Shown in pieces: positions 1 to 8,491 of a DNA stretch of 64,000 nt; position 1 is the stretch's first letter, and each line of letters begins with the position of its first letter. The notes under the pieces are model-generated. The model made no database searches. It was not told the origin of the DNA and saw only the letters and a list, made by a program, of their open reading frames with translations. The stretch is from Sphingobacteriales bacterium 44-15 (lineage in GTDB: Bacteria > Bacteroidota > Bacteroidia > Chitinophagales > Chitinophagaceae): contig MKWG01000043.1 of assembly GCA_001899685.1 (NCBI GenBank), positions 124,001 through 188,000 of the forward strand, read 5' to 3'. The position numbers and the translations under genes are program-made.

Positions 1-1579
1 CAGGATTTTCATTATTCAGTTGAAAAACTCGTTTGCCGCCCGCAATGTTTATGGCATTGATAACTCTACGGCCAAAAAAATAAGAAGCAGAAAGATCAGC
101 ATTAAAATGCCTGTTGGTAAACCCATACCGTACCGTAGGTGTGATCTCAACAGATCTTATTCCGGAAAATTTTCTGCCATACGAGGGACTAAGATTAAGA
201 TTAAACCCTTCTACAGTATTAAAGTTGGCTACATCGATCAATGGCTTATAGGAAAAAGAAGATTTTTTGCTTTGCCTTGTAAACGTTTGGCCAAACAATA
301 ATACACCTCCCACGGTAAGCTTATTTCTTTTCCGGTCTACGGAATCAAGATAATGCGGATCCCTGCGAACGATCTCCATGCTGTCTTTCTTTATATAGTC
401 CAGCACCTCATCGTTCAGCAACGGCACGGGTCGTACATCATTCCAATAGTCTCTTGGCTTTTTATTAGAGCCGGAATCGTATTTAACAATAATATTATTG
501 AACAGCTTTTTATCCAATTCAGGATTGAGCTTATAATTATTATATACTGAAACGAAGCTTCCCTTTGCATCAAAACCCAGTATCTTTACGGATGGATATA
601 ATACCTGGCTCTGTATCATCCACACATCTTTATCAACAGGCACATACAACTGCTCTATTTTCAGCGTATCCGCCAGCTCCATCTGGGATGATTTGGTAAG
701 CATGAGATCAATGCTGTATATTCTCCAGTCGTCTTCAATAATATTAATGAGCCCGCTGAACAAGGGCTCATACTGCCGCCTGGGTATCACCATTACCCGG
801 TTGACCGTTTTACCGTTCTCTGTAAAGCTCCCAAGGTACCGGTACCGGTAAAAGCTAAGTGCATTATCTGCTATGGGTGAAATAAAACCTCTCGGGTTGA
901 GCGCTTTGCTGACCTGGATATTATTATCATAAAAAGTCAGGAACCGGGGATCGCTGAACCCAAAACTTTCACCCTGGCCGCTTACCCTGGTGGAGGTAAC
1001 AATTACTTTTTCGCGATCGGGTTTTTGATAGTAATAACTTGCAATGGTTTCAGAGAGATAGATCATCTTATTCTTAGCGGTATCGCCATCACCAAAATCA
1101 ATTTTCTGCCCGAAGATGGTACCGGGATAATCATTGAGCCGTAGTTGCCCTTTAATATATACCTGGCATTGAAAAGCATCTACCTGGTTTTTGTAATAAG
1201 GTCTTTTCTTTATAGCCTGCCTGATGATCTCGTACGCCGGGTCTTCAGCATTGTTACCAATCACGATCTCCTTTAGCGTGATCTGCTGCAAATGCAAAAC
1301 AAAATCAAGATGAACAGGTTCGCTGCCGACAGTTATGGTCTGTTCCGAAGCGGCATACCCCACATGCATGCACTGGATAGTATAGCTGCCTCCCGGAAGG
1401 TTAATAATATAGCGTCCTTCATTATTGGCCGTGGTGCCCGTTGAAATACCTTTTATCACGATGGAGGCAAAGGGCAGTGCTTCTCCCATATCGTTTTTGA
1501 CAATACCAGTAACCGGTACAGCCATGGCTTTCAAAAAGATCAGTAAAAGCGCCTGTGAAAGTTGCAGTTTTCTTTTCAT
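1..1579 (-). CDS. DUF5686 / carboxypeptidase-regulatory-like domain outer membrane protein (partial, C-terminus beyond window)
   Basis: The frame opens at ATG 1579 with MKRKLQLSQALLLIFLKAMA, a typical short signal sequence, and stays open to the window edge, giving about 526 residues with no C-terminus. Residues about 20-100 form a carboxypeptidase-D regulatory-like beta domain (VTGIVKNDMGEALPFASIVI), which is common at the N-terminus of Bacteroidota outer-membrane proteins. The stretch NNAEDPAYEIIRQAIKKRPY then marks the DUF5686 family, predicted outer-membrane beta-barrels of unknown function. The role is therefore not known; a surface or envelope location is inferred. The following minus-strand neighbour (1613-1978) lies 33 bases upstream, so the two may be co-transcribed. 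Confidence in the family is high and in any function low. Confidence 0.85.
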   Translation of the reverse strand, partial: MKRKLQLSQALLLIFLKAMAVPVTGIVKNDMGEALPFASIVIKGISTGTTANNEGRYIINLPGGSYTIQCMHVGYAASEQTITVGSEPVHLDFVLHLQQITLKEIVIGNNAEDPAYEIIRQAIKKRPYYKNQVDAFQCQVYIKGQLRLNDYPGTIFGQKIDFGDGDTAKNKMIYLSETIASYYYQKPDREKVIVTSTRVSGQGESFGFSDPRFLTFYDNNIQVSKALNPRGFISPIADNALSFYRYRYLGSFTENGKTVNRVMVIPRRQYEPLFSGLINIIEDDWRIYSIDLMLTKSSQMELADTLKIEQLYVPVDKDVWMIQSQVLYPSVKILGFDAKGSFVSVYNNYKLNPELDKKLFNNIIVKYDSGSNKKPRDYWNDVRPVPLLNDEVLDYIKKDSMEIVRRDPHYLDSVDRKRNKLTVGGVLLFGQTFTRQSKKSSFSYKPLIDVANFNTVEGFNLNLSPSYGRKFSGIRSVEITPTVRYGFTNRHFNADLSASYFFGRRVINAINIAGGKRVFQLNNENP

Positions 1580-1612
1580 GAAACGGACATTCCCCAACGA
1601 AATAAATCAAAC

Positions 1613-1978
1613 CTATGATTGTGCTCTTTTCTCAAGAGTGCTTCTGAGCAGTGACCCGCTGAGCGCCGCAAAGCCTGCTGTAAGTCCGCCAATTAGGGCA
1701 GTGATAATGATCAGGAACATAGGATCATCCCTGTTGAGGATGAGCGGAGATATCCTGTGTGCCAGCAGATCGTCATTCTGCGCACTGATATACCATGCCA
1801 GCCCGCCCCACAACAACAGCAATGACAAAAACCCGGTAATAAATGACAGGTAGGGCTTCTGGTTTATGATGGCGCTAACGGCAAAAGCAACTATGGCAAT
1901 GCTCCACCAGGGCATATACAAACAAAGCGTAAAGCTTAGCAATGCCATTAATAACAGGGATACAATAAATTTGATCAT
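1613..1978 (-). CDS. Small integral membrane protein of unknown function
   Basis: This 121-residue protein has about four hydrophobic segments, near residues 3-22, 24-40, 45-64 and 88-110. The last is glycine- and alanine-rich (IIITALIGGLTAGFAALSGS). The loop between segments 3 and 4 is polar (SAQNDDLLAHRISPLILNRDD). No catalytic motif is visible and I do not recognise a named family. It sits just upstream of the DUF5686 gene on the same strand with a 33-base gap, so an envelope-related partnership is possible but unproven. The lysine- and arginine-rich end (LEKRAQS) probably faces the cytoplasm. Confidence 0.7.
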   Translation of the reverse strand: MIKFIVSLLLMALLSFTLCLYMPWWSIAIVAFAVSAIINQKPYLSFITGFLSLLLLWGGLAWYISAQNDDLLAHRISPLILNRDDPMFLIIITALIGGLTAGFAALSGSLLRSTLEKRAQS

Positions 1979-2001
1979 GTTAGTATTTTTTTGCTATGGG
2001 C

Positions 2002-2165
2002 GGTGAGCTATGGGCTATCAGCTATCAGCAAACCCCGAATCCTTGTGCGTGCCTAATCACGGTATTATTCAGCGAATTGAAATCCTTTGGAACAAAACAC
2101 AACTGAGCTTCAGCTCTTGTTGAGCGTAGGAGTCACGGCTCATAGCTCACTGCTGATAGCTGATA
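2002..2165. repeat. Long-range inverted repeat of TATCAGC words
   Basis: TATCAGCTATCAGCA at 2016-2030 is the exact reverse complement of TGCTGATAGCTGATA at 2151-2165. The flanking GTGAGCTATGGGC (2004-2016) pairs nearly completely with 2137-2150. The arms are separated by about 120 bases. The structure follows the stop of the penicillin acylase gene at 2182 on the minus strand. Related words recur at 41.1 and 44.2 kb. A role in transcript ends or mRNA stability is inferred only. Confidence 0.7.
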
Positions 2166-2181
2166 CCTCACAAACCACTTA

Positions 2182-4623
2182 TCACTTACCACTAAACACT
2201 ATCTTCCACACCAGCCGGTTCCCTTCATTTTCTCCTCTTTGCATAAACCAGGCCTTATAATAGCCTCCTGCCGCCCACTTATCTACAAAACTATCATAAT
2301 AAATACTTCCCGGGTTACCAGACTGTCCGCCTGGATATACTACATAAGCTTCCGTTTCCTGTGTCAGTTGCACGATCATCCGCCAGCTCGGCCCGTGATC
2401 GTGCTGCATGGCATTGATAACATGCGTTCCGCCGCCAACGGGGAGACCTGTTCTTGCAAAAGGCATTAATTTGCCCTTGAGCAGATGATAGATAGTGGTG
2501 TTCTTATAAGCGCCCCAGGTAAGCTTATGTATCGCTTCCAGTGAATCTGCAAGCAAAGCAGCTTTTTTAAAAGACGACTGTATAACATCTGCAGGCGTTT
2601 CCACCTGCGGGGTATTTATATTATCTGCATAGCGAAAAGCGCTGTCGCGGAGCAGGGCTTCTGTCAGTGTAGCTTCAGAGGGGCGCAAATGCTCAACGCC
2701 CGCTTTTTCAAATTCATCATCCCATACCTGCTTTTCCAGGTTGTCAAACCATAAGTTGAAAAGCGTGGGTCCTCTCAGCTCAATATTGTTATACAACGAC
2801 CAGTTGGCAACTGTGTCAAGATATTTTTTTTCATTATCGCCAAGCGTCCCTTCATTAATATACTTCAGCAGCAATGGTCTTGCTGTTTCGGCAAATACAT
2901 TATAATTATCCGTCTGCAGCTTCATCATATCTTCAGGAGTAATGCCCTGCATTGCTGAAAGCTTACGGTTGATGGCAATGCCACGGTACAGGTCATAAGA
3001 CCCGGGGATGAAATAAGGATAGCTGCTGTCAGCAGCTCTTTGATTAGCGCTGCTGATAAACCCTCTCTCGGGATTTTTTATATGCGGGTTTTCACCTTGC
3101 GGGATAAAGCCCTGCCACATATAGCTGCTGTCCTCCCCGGGCATTACATACAATCCCTGGCGGTTCCATCTTGCGGGAAATATGCCCTGCTGCCAGATCG
3201 CAATATCACCCGACTTGGAAGCGAATGCCACATTATGACCGGGACAGGTGAAATACTGCAATGCATCCAGGTAGTCATCATAATTCTTTGCCCGGTCAAG
3301 GTAGTACCACATCAGCAGTTCGTTAGAAGTATCATGCGCTTTCCATCTTGTTGCTAAAGGAGTATTGGGCATAGAAGCCTCGGGGAAACTATTGTCGTAT
3401 GTAACGGGACCAAAGACCGTATAGGCCACAGTGTCATAAAATGCAGGCTTTCCTTTGATCTTAATTTCTTCGATCCTCGCATCTGTCTGCTTCCATTCAT
3501 TGTTGAATTTGTATTGCGATTTAGAGTCGTCTTTGAACTGAACAGCATAATAATCCAGTACATCACGCTCCGAGCTGGTAAAGCCGAAAGCTATACTATC
3601 GTTGAACCCAATGATCACTCCCGGCGCTCCCGGGAAGCTTACGCCATAGGCATTCATCGTGGGAGTCGTCATCTGCAATTCATACCAAATGGAAGGAAGT
3701 GACAGCGTAAGATGCGGGTCATTGCAAAGTATAGGTGCACCGCTCTGGGTTTTAGCGCCGCTCACCGCCCAGTTGTTGCTGCCATTGTGCGGGTTGGGCT
3801 TTTCTATTTCTTTGAGCGTTCCTGCAATGGAGTCAAGCCCCAGGTACAGCGAATCCTTCGAGGCAGGTGCTGCCGGCACTACGGATGCAGCAGGGAACGG
3901 CGTTCCTTTGGGAATAACAGGATCCAATGAATCTGCCACCTGCGGGAACAATATACGCAATGCCTTATCACCAAAAAAAGCTTTGGCTTTGGTCATCGGC
4001 AGGTCGTCTGATGCGCCGGCAAGCGTTTGCGACATCTGCTTTACGAATAACGCAGTCTTAAGATCGGTCCATTGCTCGGGACTGTAGCCAAGCAGTTTAT
4101 ATTCCACCGGCAACCGACTTTCCGGCAGAGTACTGATATAAGCATTCACGCCCGCTGTATAGCTGTCTATCAGTTTTTTTGTCAGAGGGTTTGCCTCCAT
4201 TTCTCGCAGCATATTTTCCGCTGCATATACCATTCCCAGCCTTCGTTTCCCCCTGTCGTAATCCAACGCCACATCGCCTACGATCTCACTCAGCCTGCCC
4301 GCCGCCGCATAGGTCTGGAACTCCATTTGCCATAAACGGAATCTTGCATGCAGATAGCCCTGTATAAAATATGCATCTTCATCATTATCGGCTACAATAT
4401 GAGGCACCAGCCGGTCATCGAGGTATACGGTAGCAGTTCCCTGCAACTGCGGGAAGCTGAGATGCTCATTAAAATCCTGCTTAACAGGCTCGGCATTTTG
4501 CCAGATACCATGCTGCGGGCTCAGGAACCTTCCAAGCGGCAACGGTAGCCACGCGGACGAGCCAAGACAAATGATCAGCAAAACAGTTATAGCCAACGAA
4601 ATGAAAAAGAACAGCCATCTCAT
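2182..4623 (-). CDS. Penicillin acylase family Ntn hydrolase
   Basis: The 813-residue length and order fit the penicillin amidase (S45) family, which are periplasmic precursors that self-cleave into alpha and beta chains and hydrolyse amide bonds of acylated substrates such as beta-lactams or acyl-homoserine lactones. An N-terminal membrane anchor or signal covers residues 1-28. The alpha region contains VPHIVADNDEDAYFIQGYLH. The cleavage site lies near residue 281 in the sequence NGSNNWAVSG, where Ser after Gly is the expected N-terminal nucleophile of the beta chain. The Asn-rich NDPHLTLSLPSIWYE and the late HVINAMQHDHGPSWRMIVQL are also family signatures. The natural substrate cannot be told from the sequence. 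The gene is separated from both neighbours by repeat-containing gaps and looks monocistronic. Confidence 0.93.
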   Translation of the reverse strand: MRWLFFFISLAITVLLIICLGSSAWLPLPLGRFLSPQHGIWQNAEPVKQDFNEHLSFPQLQGTATVYLDDRLVPHIVADNDEDAYFIQGYLHARFRLWQMEFQTYAAAGRLSEIVGDVALDYDRGKRRLGMVYAAENMLREMEANPLTKKLIDSYTAGVNAYISTLPESRLPVEYKLLGYSPEQWTDLKTALFVKQMSQTLAGASDDLPMTKAKAFFGDKALRILFPQVADSLDPVIPKGTPFPAASVVPAAPASKDSLYLGLDSIAGTLKEIEKPNPHNGSNNWAVSGAKTQSGAPILCNDPHLTLSLPSIWYELQMTTPTMNAYGVSFPGAPGVIIGFNDSIAFGFTSSERDVLDYYAVQFKDDSKSQYKFNNEWKQTDARIEEIKIKGKPAFYDTVAYTVFGPVTYDNSFPEASMPNTPLATRWKAHDTSNELLMWYYLDRAKNYDDYLDALQYFTCPGHNVAFASKSGDIAIWQQGIFPARWNRQGLYVMPGEDSSYMWQGFIPQGENPHIKNPERGFISSANQRAADSSYPYFIPGSYDLYRGIAINRKLSAMQGITPEDMMKLQTDNYNVFAETARPLLLKYINEGTLGDNEKKYLDTVANWSLYNNIELRGPTLFNLWFDNLEKQVWDDEFEKAGVEHLRPSEATLTEALLRDSAFRYADNINTPQVETPADVIQSSFKKAALLADSLEAIHKLTWGAYKNTTIYHLLKGKLMPFARTGLPVGGGTHVINAMQHDHGPSWRMIVQLTQETEAYVVYPGGQSGNPGSIYYDSFVDKWAAGGYYKAWFMQRGENEGNRLVWKIVFSGK

Positions 4624-5009
4624 GGCTTAAAATTACAGGGTTGCCGTAAAAAAGAAAAATATTTAAAAATCCCGCTACGATAGCAACAAATGCTGCAAAG
4701 AAGAATGATTATTTTCAGGAGACCAGCTGCAGTACTGCCATGAAGCGACAGTGGCGACGCTCCGTTCATCTGCAGATCCCTTAGCAGCAAATCAAATCAC
4801 CGAAGATATCTTCGCGAACTTTGCGCAATCCTTAGTGTTCTTTGCGGTTCCACGCACTGGCGCGGGTCTGATGCCCTGCCTTATGCCAGGCCAGACCTGC
4901 TGCCTTGCTTTTACTTATCTTAATTTCTTAAACGGACAAGACATAAATACAACCATAAACTTACACCTGCCACCATTGCAAAACAAGTAACGCCCAGGCA
5001 GAATTCCCC
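4624..5009. other. Gene-free gap carrying copy A of the dispersed repeat
   Basis: No supported gene lies in this 386-base gap. Its right half (about 4837-5000) is copy A of a repeat also found at 6850-7073 and 7800-8010. It starts with a word resembling TTCTTTGCGGTTCCAC and ends near CAAAACAAGTAACGCCCAGG, just before the helicase stop codon. The left half is unremarkable apart from GCGAAGATATCTTCGC-like symmetry near 4800-4816. Confidence 0.6.
4837..5000 (+). repeat. Dispersed hairpin repeat, copy A
   Basis: The segment shares long stretches with the two other copies, for example TTACTTATCTTAATTTCTTA (also in copy C) and a diverged GGACAAGACATAAAT. It contains a potential hairpin in which GGTCTG (4865-4870) faces CAGACC (4892-4897), with an inner CCTG facing CAGG. 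In copy B the left arm reads GGTTTG, which still pairs through G-U. No coding frame is conserved across the copies. All three copies lie in the same orientation. Confidence 0.7.
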
Positions 5010-6257
5010 TCAATATGTCTTTTGCCTGAAAACCTTTCTGCCTCTACTGCCGGTTCCTGCATTTCTGAGGCTGTTGACATGACTTGTTGAAGGTACTTTA
5101 TGCATGTTGCTATTAACAAAACCTGGTTCAAAAGGATGACCATTAACCACAGGAATGGTTCTCCGGTTGAGCTTTTGAATATCCTTCAATAAAGGCTTTT
5201 CGTTAGCGTCGCAAAAAGAAATGGCAACACCACCCGCACCTGCTCTTCCTGTGCGTCCAATGCGATGTACATAGGTTTCAGGTACATTCGGCAGGTCAAA
5301 GTTAATGACGTGGGTGAGTTCTTCAATGTCTATACCACGTGCGGCAATATCGGTTGCCACCAGTACACGGGTCTTCCTGCTTTTGAAATTTTCAAGCGCC
5401 CTTTGACGCGAGTGCTGCGATTTGTCGCCATGAATAGCCTCGGCACGGATGCCCGCATTATTAAGTTTATACGCCAGCTTATCCGCAGCATGCTTCATTT
5501 GGGTAAATACCAATACGGTTTCAATTTGCCTGTCCTGCAATAAATGGATCAACAAAGATTGCTTATTTTTCTTCTCTGTAAAATAAACGGATTGCTCTAT
5601 GATTTCTACCACGGAAGAAACAGGGGTAACTTCAACTTTTACCGGATCTTTCAGTAACATGGAGGCTAGCTTATTAATTGCCGGAGGCATGGTTGCCGAG
5701 AAAAAAAGTGTTTGGCGCCGGCCGGGCAATTGAGCAATGATGCGTTTTACATCATGTATAAATCCCATATCAAGCATACGATCTGCTTCATCCAGTACAA
5801 AATATTGAATATGGTTAAGCGATAGGATTTTCTGTTGCATCAGGTCCAGCAAGCGACCTGGCGTAGCCACTACAAGGTCTACCCCTCTGCGGATAGCCTG
5901 CACCTGGCTGTGCTGCGGAAGCCCACCAAAGATCACAGTGTGTTTTACATTTAAAAACCTGCCGTAAGCTTCAATACTTTCACCAATCTGTACAGCCAGT
6001 TCCCTGGTAGGCGTAAGAATTAAAGCCTGTGGCTGCTGCAAAAATTGAGTTGTTTTTTTCTGCTCATGGATCAGTTGTAAAACAGGAATGGTAAAGGCGG
6101 CGGTTTTCCCGGTACCCGTTTGGGCACAACCCAGCAGGTCTCTTTTTTGTAAAATAGAAGGAATTGATTTTTCCTGGATGGGGGTGGGTTTGGTATACCC
6201 TTCTTTGCTCAGGGCCTGTAATACAGGTTCTATAAGCTGCAAATTGTTAAATGACAC
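5010..6257 (-). CDS. DEAD-box ATP-dependent RNA helicase (RhlE-like)
   Basis: All superfamily-2 helicase motifs are present in 415 residues: Q motif (PTPIQEKSIP), motif I AQTGTGKT near residue 45, PTRELAVQI, TPGRLLD, motif II VLDEADRM near 153, SAT near 185, ATDIAARGIDI and HRIGRTGRAG near 333. It unwinds short RNA duplexes using ATP and normally acts in ribosome assembly or RNA decay, with cold-inducible members common in this phylum. The C-terminal tail (GSRGRKVFRQKTY) is basic and short. The start MSFNNLQLIEPVLQAL fits the family. A TACCTTTG -7 element at 6396-6403 implies a leader of about 130 bases. Assignment to RhlE rather than another DEAD subgroup is a judgement from overall similarity. 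Confidence 0.95.
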   Translation of the reverse strand: MSFNNLQLIEPVLQALSKEGYTKPTPIQEKSIPSILQKRDLLGCAQTGTGKTAAFTIPVLQLIHEQKKTTQFLQQPQALILTPTRELAVQIGESIEAYGRFLNVKHTVIFGGLPQHSQVQAIRRGVDLVVATPGRLLDLMQQKILSLNHIQYFVLDEADRMLDMGFIHDVKRIIAQLPGRRQTLFFSATMPPAINKLASMLLKDPVKVEVTPVSSVVEIIEQSVYFTEKKNKQSLLIHLLQDRQIETVLVFTQMKHAADKLAYKLNNAGIRAEAIHGDKSQHSRQRALENFKSRKTRVLVATDIAARGIDIEELTHVINFDLPNVPETYVHRIGRTGRAGAGGVAISFCDANEKPLLKDIQKLNRRTIPVVNGHPFEPGFVNSNMHKVPSTSHVNSLRNAGTGSRGRKVFRQKTY

Positions 6258-6395
6258 TTGTAATTTTTATTAGTATTAAAAAAGTGATAAGGCTATCAAA
6301 AAACTGATACTTTATCTGCCTTAGGTTAAGCGCTCACTATAATGGAGAAGGATGAACTACTACACAAACGGAGAAAGCAATAACATTAAGAGCAG

Positions 6396-6403
6396 CAAAG
6401 GTA
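6396..6403 (-). promoter_or_regulatory. Putative -7 element of the helicase promoter
   Basis: On the minus strand this reads TACCTTTG followed by CTGC, an exact match to the Bacteroidota primary-sigma -7 consensus TAxxTTTG. No clear TTG is seen at the expected -33 distance. The predicted transcript start is near 6390, which leaves a leader of about 130 bases before the helicase start at 6257. Confidence 0.5.
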
Positions 6404-6643
6404 CTATAAATAAATCAGAGAAGTGGATTTTTTTCCAGGGATTTCGCTTTTAACAAAACAGTCTTATATCTGATGATATCATCCTTCTAAGACATCATAA
6501 TTACATTTTCAAAAGATGCCTGCCAATGAGGTATTTGATTTTATAACGAGCATCCAAACGAAATATACCATTGATCACGCACCTGTTACCGTCATCTCAA
6601 TCCGCGCCAACACGAACATATGAGTTTAATCACTGGTTTGCAC

Positions 6644-6712
6644 GGGAGAGATCTGCCGGGCATTGGCAATAATGCTCATCTTTTACACTACTGCCAAGCA
6701 GATTTCTCTCCC
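6644..6712. repeat. Imperfect hairpin in the helicase upstream region
   Basis: GGGAGAGA (6644-6651) pairs with TCTCTCCC (6705-6712), followed by TCTGC with GCAGA and TTGGC with GCCAA. This gives about 18 base pairs with a two-base bulge and a loop of about 25 bases. There is no adjacent T-run, so it is not a simple terminator. It could be the remnant end of an element or a structured RNA. Confidence 0.45.
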
Positions 6713-6849
6713 GCCGTAATAGTTGTTTAATTCATTACACCCTGAGGGCGGGATCGAATACGGCGAGGTGTTCGTAATTTTTGGACCACACGGTCATTAT
6801 GTTACGTAACTATGGGAAACGGAATCTCAATTCCCTCATCAACTTGCTT

Positions 6850-7073
6850 TTATTGTAATATTCTTTGCGGTTCCACTCAATGGCGCGGGTTTGGTGCCCT
6901 GCCTTTTGTCCAGGCCAGACCGGCTTGCCTTATTTTTACTTGTCTTAGTTTTTCAAACCGACAAGGCATAAACCAATATAGCCATGAACTTACATTTTTT
7001 ACTATTGCAAAGCAAGTAATGCCCGGGAAGCAGGTCGCTATCATACAACGCCGGAGCTACATATCTACGCCAA
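6850..7073 (+). repeat. Dispersed hairpin repeat, copy B
   Basis: This diverged copy matches copy A at its left end (TTCTTTGCGGTTCCAC, TGGCGCGGGT) and copy C at its right end (AGGTCGCTATCAT, CAACGCC). The conserved hairpin GGTTTG facing CAGACC keeps pairing through G-U. It ends about 65 bases from the stop codon of the RelE/ParE-type toxin gene. Confidence 0.7.
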
Positions 7074-7139
7074 CCGCGGTCATAAATAGTCATAAAATAA
7101 GCAGTAAAGCATGCCGCCTGTTGAAAATACTACAGTTTA

Positions 7140-7430
7140 CTACCTGAAAGGCGATCTATGAGTGGAGTAAACAGCAATGATGGTAACGATCCCCTGGCTT
7201 TCATCAATATGATAATGCACCAGGTAAGGAAACTTTTTTACCTGTGCACATCGAATATTATCATAGCGCACAGTAGCAAAAAAAGGATTACGTTTAATAG
7301 CGGTAAAGGAAAGATATACTTGTTGAGAAAACCGTTTACCCATTCCCGGCTGTAGTTGGTTATAATAATCCACAGCCTGCTCTATATCATCAAGGGCAAA
7401 GGGAGAGAATGCAACGGTAAAGCTTTTCAT
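7140..7430 (-). CDS. RelE/ParE superfamily toxin of a type II toxin-antitoxin pair
   Basis: The 96-residue protein has the ParE/RelE fold signature. It opens with FTVAFSPFALDDIEQAVDYY, then has a helix with QPGMGKRFSQQV, followed by the strand-rich core NPFFATVRYDNIRCAQVKKFPYLVHYHI and the ending GIVTIIAVYSTHRSP. Family members either cut mRNA at the ribosome (RelE) or block gyrase (ParE). The sequence alone does not decide which, though the short form and the VRYDNIR...FPY pattern are common in ParE-like proteins. Its start overlaps the antitoxin stop by four bases (ATGA), which is classic for such modules. The pair lies between repeat copies B and C. Confidence 0.88.
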   Translation of the reverse strand: MKSFTVAFSPFALDDIEQAVDYYNQLQPGMGKRFSQQVYLSFTAIKRNPFFATVRYDNIRCAQVKKFPYLVHYHIDESQGIVTIIAVYSTHRSPFR

Positions 7431-7645
7431 TTAGCCAGTTGCTTTATTTTCCTGGAAGCCTCATTCCAGCTAACAGCTTTGGAGGGATTTTTCTGCAGGT
7501 CTTTAAGCCGTTTGCGGACTTCCTTTTTCTGCCATTCCGGGATGGGCGGTTCTTCTAAAAGCTCCACAGCATCCAGTTTTTGCAGATCTTTGATCACATC
7601 AGCAGCATAGTTTTTTTTAATGCGGATATATAATGTATTGTCCAT
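7427..7645 (-). CDS. Antitoxin partner of the RelE/ParE-type toxin
   Basis: This 72-residue protein directly precedes and overlaps the toxin gene, the usual antitoxin-first order. It is mostly helical and charged, with EEPPIPEWQKKEVRKRLKDL in the middle and SWNEASRKIKQL near the end. That pattern is seen in small addiction-module antitoxins whose C-terminal helix wraps the toxin. The N-terminal MDNTLYIRIKKNYAADVIKD resembles a short strand followed by a helix and may be the dimerisation part. Autorepression by the complex is usual for the family, but no operator can be assigned with confidence upstream. Confidence 0.8.
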   Translation of the reverse strand: MDNTLYIRIKKNYAADVIKDLQKLDAVELLEEPPIPEWQKKEVRKRLKDLQKNPSKAVSWNEASRKIKQLAK

Positions 7646-7720
7646 AACTTTTTTGATTAAGAGATGATTTTTTCAATAGGATTAATATAACAGGTCAAAT
7701 ATAACATTTTTATGCTTTTT

Positions 7721-7797
7721 TTCCCAGCCGGATCTCTGCTTTAGCTCGCAATGGAGAAGTTGGCAGGCCCCGGCGTAATGTAATGATCAAAGTATTT
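7721..7797 (+). repeat. 76-bp hairpin repeat, copy 1
   Basis: It matches 8459-8536 at both ends (TTCCCAGCCG and TGATCAAAGT) and in internal words (TCTCTGC, TGGCAGG, CGGCGTAA). The arms GCCGG and CCGGC can pair. In copy 2 the same positions are GCCGAGTC and GACTCGGC, so pairing is kept although the bases differ. Confidence 0.7.
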
Positions 7798-7799
7798 GC

Positions 7800-8010
7800 C
7801 GAGCTTGCGCAGGTTTGGTAGCCCAGCAACCTGCGGGGTCTTGTGTCAGGCCAGATCCGCCGCTTTGCTTTTACTTATCTTAATTTCTTAAACGGACAGG
7901 ACACAAATAATACAACCATGAACTTATACCTGTTGCTATTACAAAACAAGTAACGCTCAGGCAACAGGTCGGCTATCATGCAACGCCTGTGTTACAGACC
8001 TGCGCCAGCT
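7800..8010 (+). repeat. Dispersed hairpin repeat, copy C
   Basis: It shares TTACTTATCTTAATTTCTTA and CAAAACAAGTAACGC with copy A, and CAGGTCGGCTATCATGCAAC-like sequence with copy B. Its left hairpin reads GGGTCT against AGATCC, again pairable with one G-U. It follows directly on the 76-bp repeat. Confidence 0.7.
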
Positions 8011-8098
8011 CTGACCAGTTCTGACTTCCACACAAACTATTCTTTATGTTAAGCAACACTCTTCAAAGAATTGTTGTCAAAAAGCTAAATCATGTATC

Positions 8099-8491
8099 AT
8101 GAAAACACTAATAGTATTATTTCTTTCCCTGTTATTCTGTACGTTCGGGTCAACAGCATGTAAAAAAGGAGGAGTAAAATCTAATGATTCTGATACTTCA
8201 GGAATCGTTCTTTTAAGGGATAAATCTGTAACGGAAGTAAAATCTATATTAAAGGGCAATTGGAAGATCCATTATAGATATGGTGGATTTACAGGAAATC
8301 AGAAGCAAGCTTTACCCAATTCTTATCTTAGATTTCCTTATAGCGATAGTATATATGTAATGCTTTTTGACCAGCCTTACGCTGCCGACAAAGCAGTATT
8401 TACCAGAAGAAAAAACGAATTCGGATACACAGCATGTAGTATGGAATTTTCACTATTCCTTCCCAGCCGAGTCTCTGCATCGGCTCAATAA
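8099..8491 (+). pseudogene. Putative lipoprotein gene truncated by a repeat
   Basis: The frame begins with a lipoprotein-like signal (MKTLIVLFLSLLFCTFGSTAC, lipid-anchored Cys near residue 21) followed by a polar linker and a lipocalin-like start (VTEVKSILKGNWKIHYRYGG). Similar beginnings occur in many small Bacteroidota lipoproteins with a SILKGxWxI motif. From about 8459 the DNA is the 76-bp repeat, so the last ten or so residues (LPSRVSASAQ) are encoded by repeat sequence. The 130-residue product is thus probably a truncated version of a longer protein. Whether the remnant is still made is unknown. The next gene, miaE, starts 94 bases after this stop. Confidence 0.6.

Larger units (their letters stand above)
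6258..7139. other. Gene-free 880-base region with hairpins and repeat copy B
   Basis: No convincing gene was seen. It holds the helicase leader and promoter, a 12-bp palindrome GATGATATCATC (6472-6483) inside outer arms GTCTTA (6461-6466) and TAAGAC (6488-6493), a larger imperfect hairpin (6644-6712), and dispersed-repeat copy B (6850-7073). A short plus-strand open frame at 6812-7147 is composed mostly of repeat sequence and is not supported as a gene. Confidence 0.6.
7646..8098. other. Gene-free gap with repeat copy C and a 76-bp repeat
   Basis: The 453-base gap has no supported gene. It contains first the 76-bp repeat (7721-7797), then dispersed-repeat copy C (7800-8010), then a short A/T-rich leader of the lipoprotein gene that starts at 8099. 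The two repeats abut each other and may together be one element of about 290 bases. Confidence 0.6.

Noticed and set aside
1425-1853. 142-residue plus-strand open frame
   Set aside because: It lies across the start of the DUF5686 gene and the small membrane gene on the other strand and has no protein-like pattern.
6812-7147. Plus-strand open frame in repeat copy B
   Set aside because: The frame is not kept in the other copies of the repeat.
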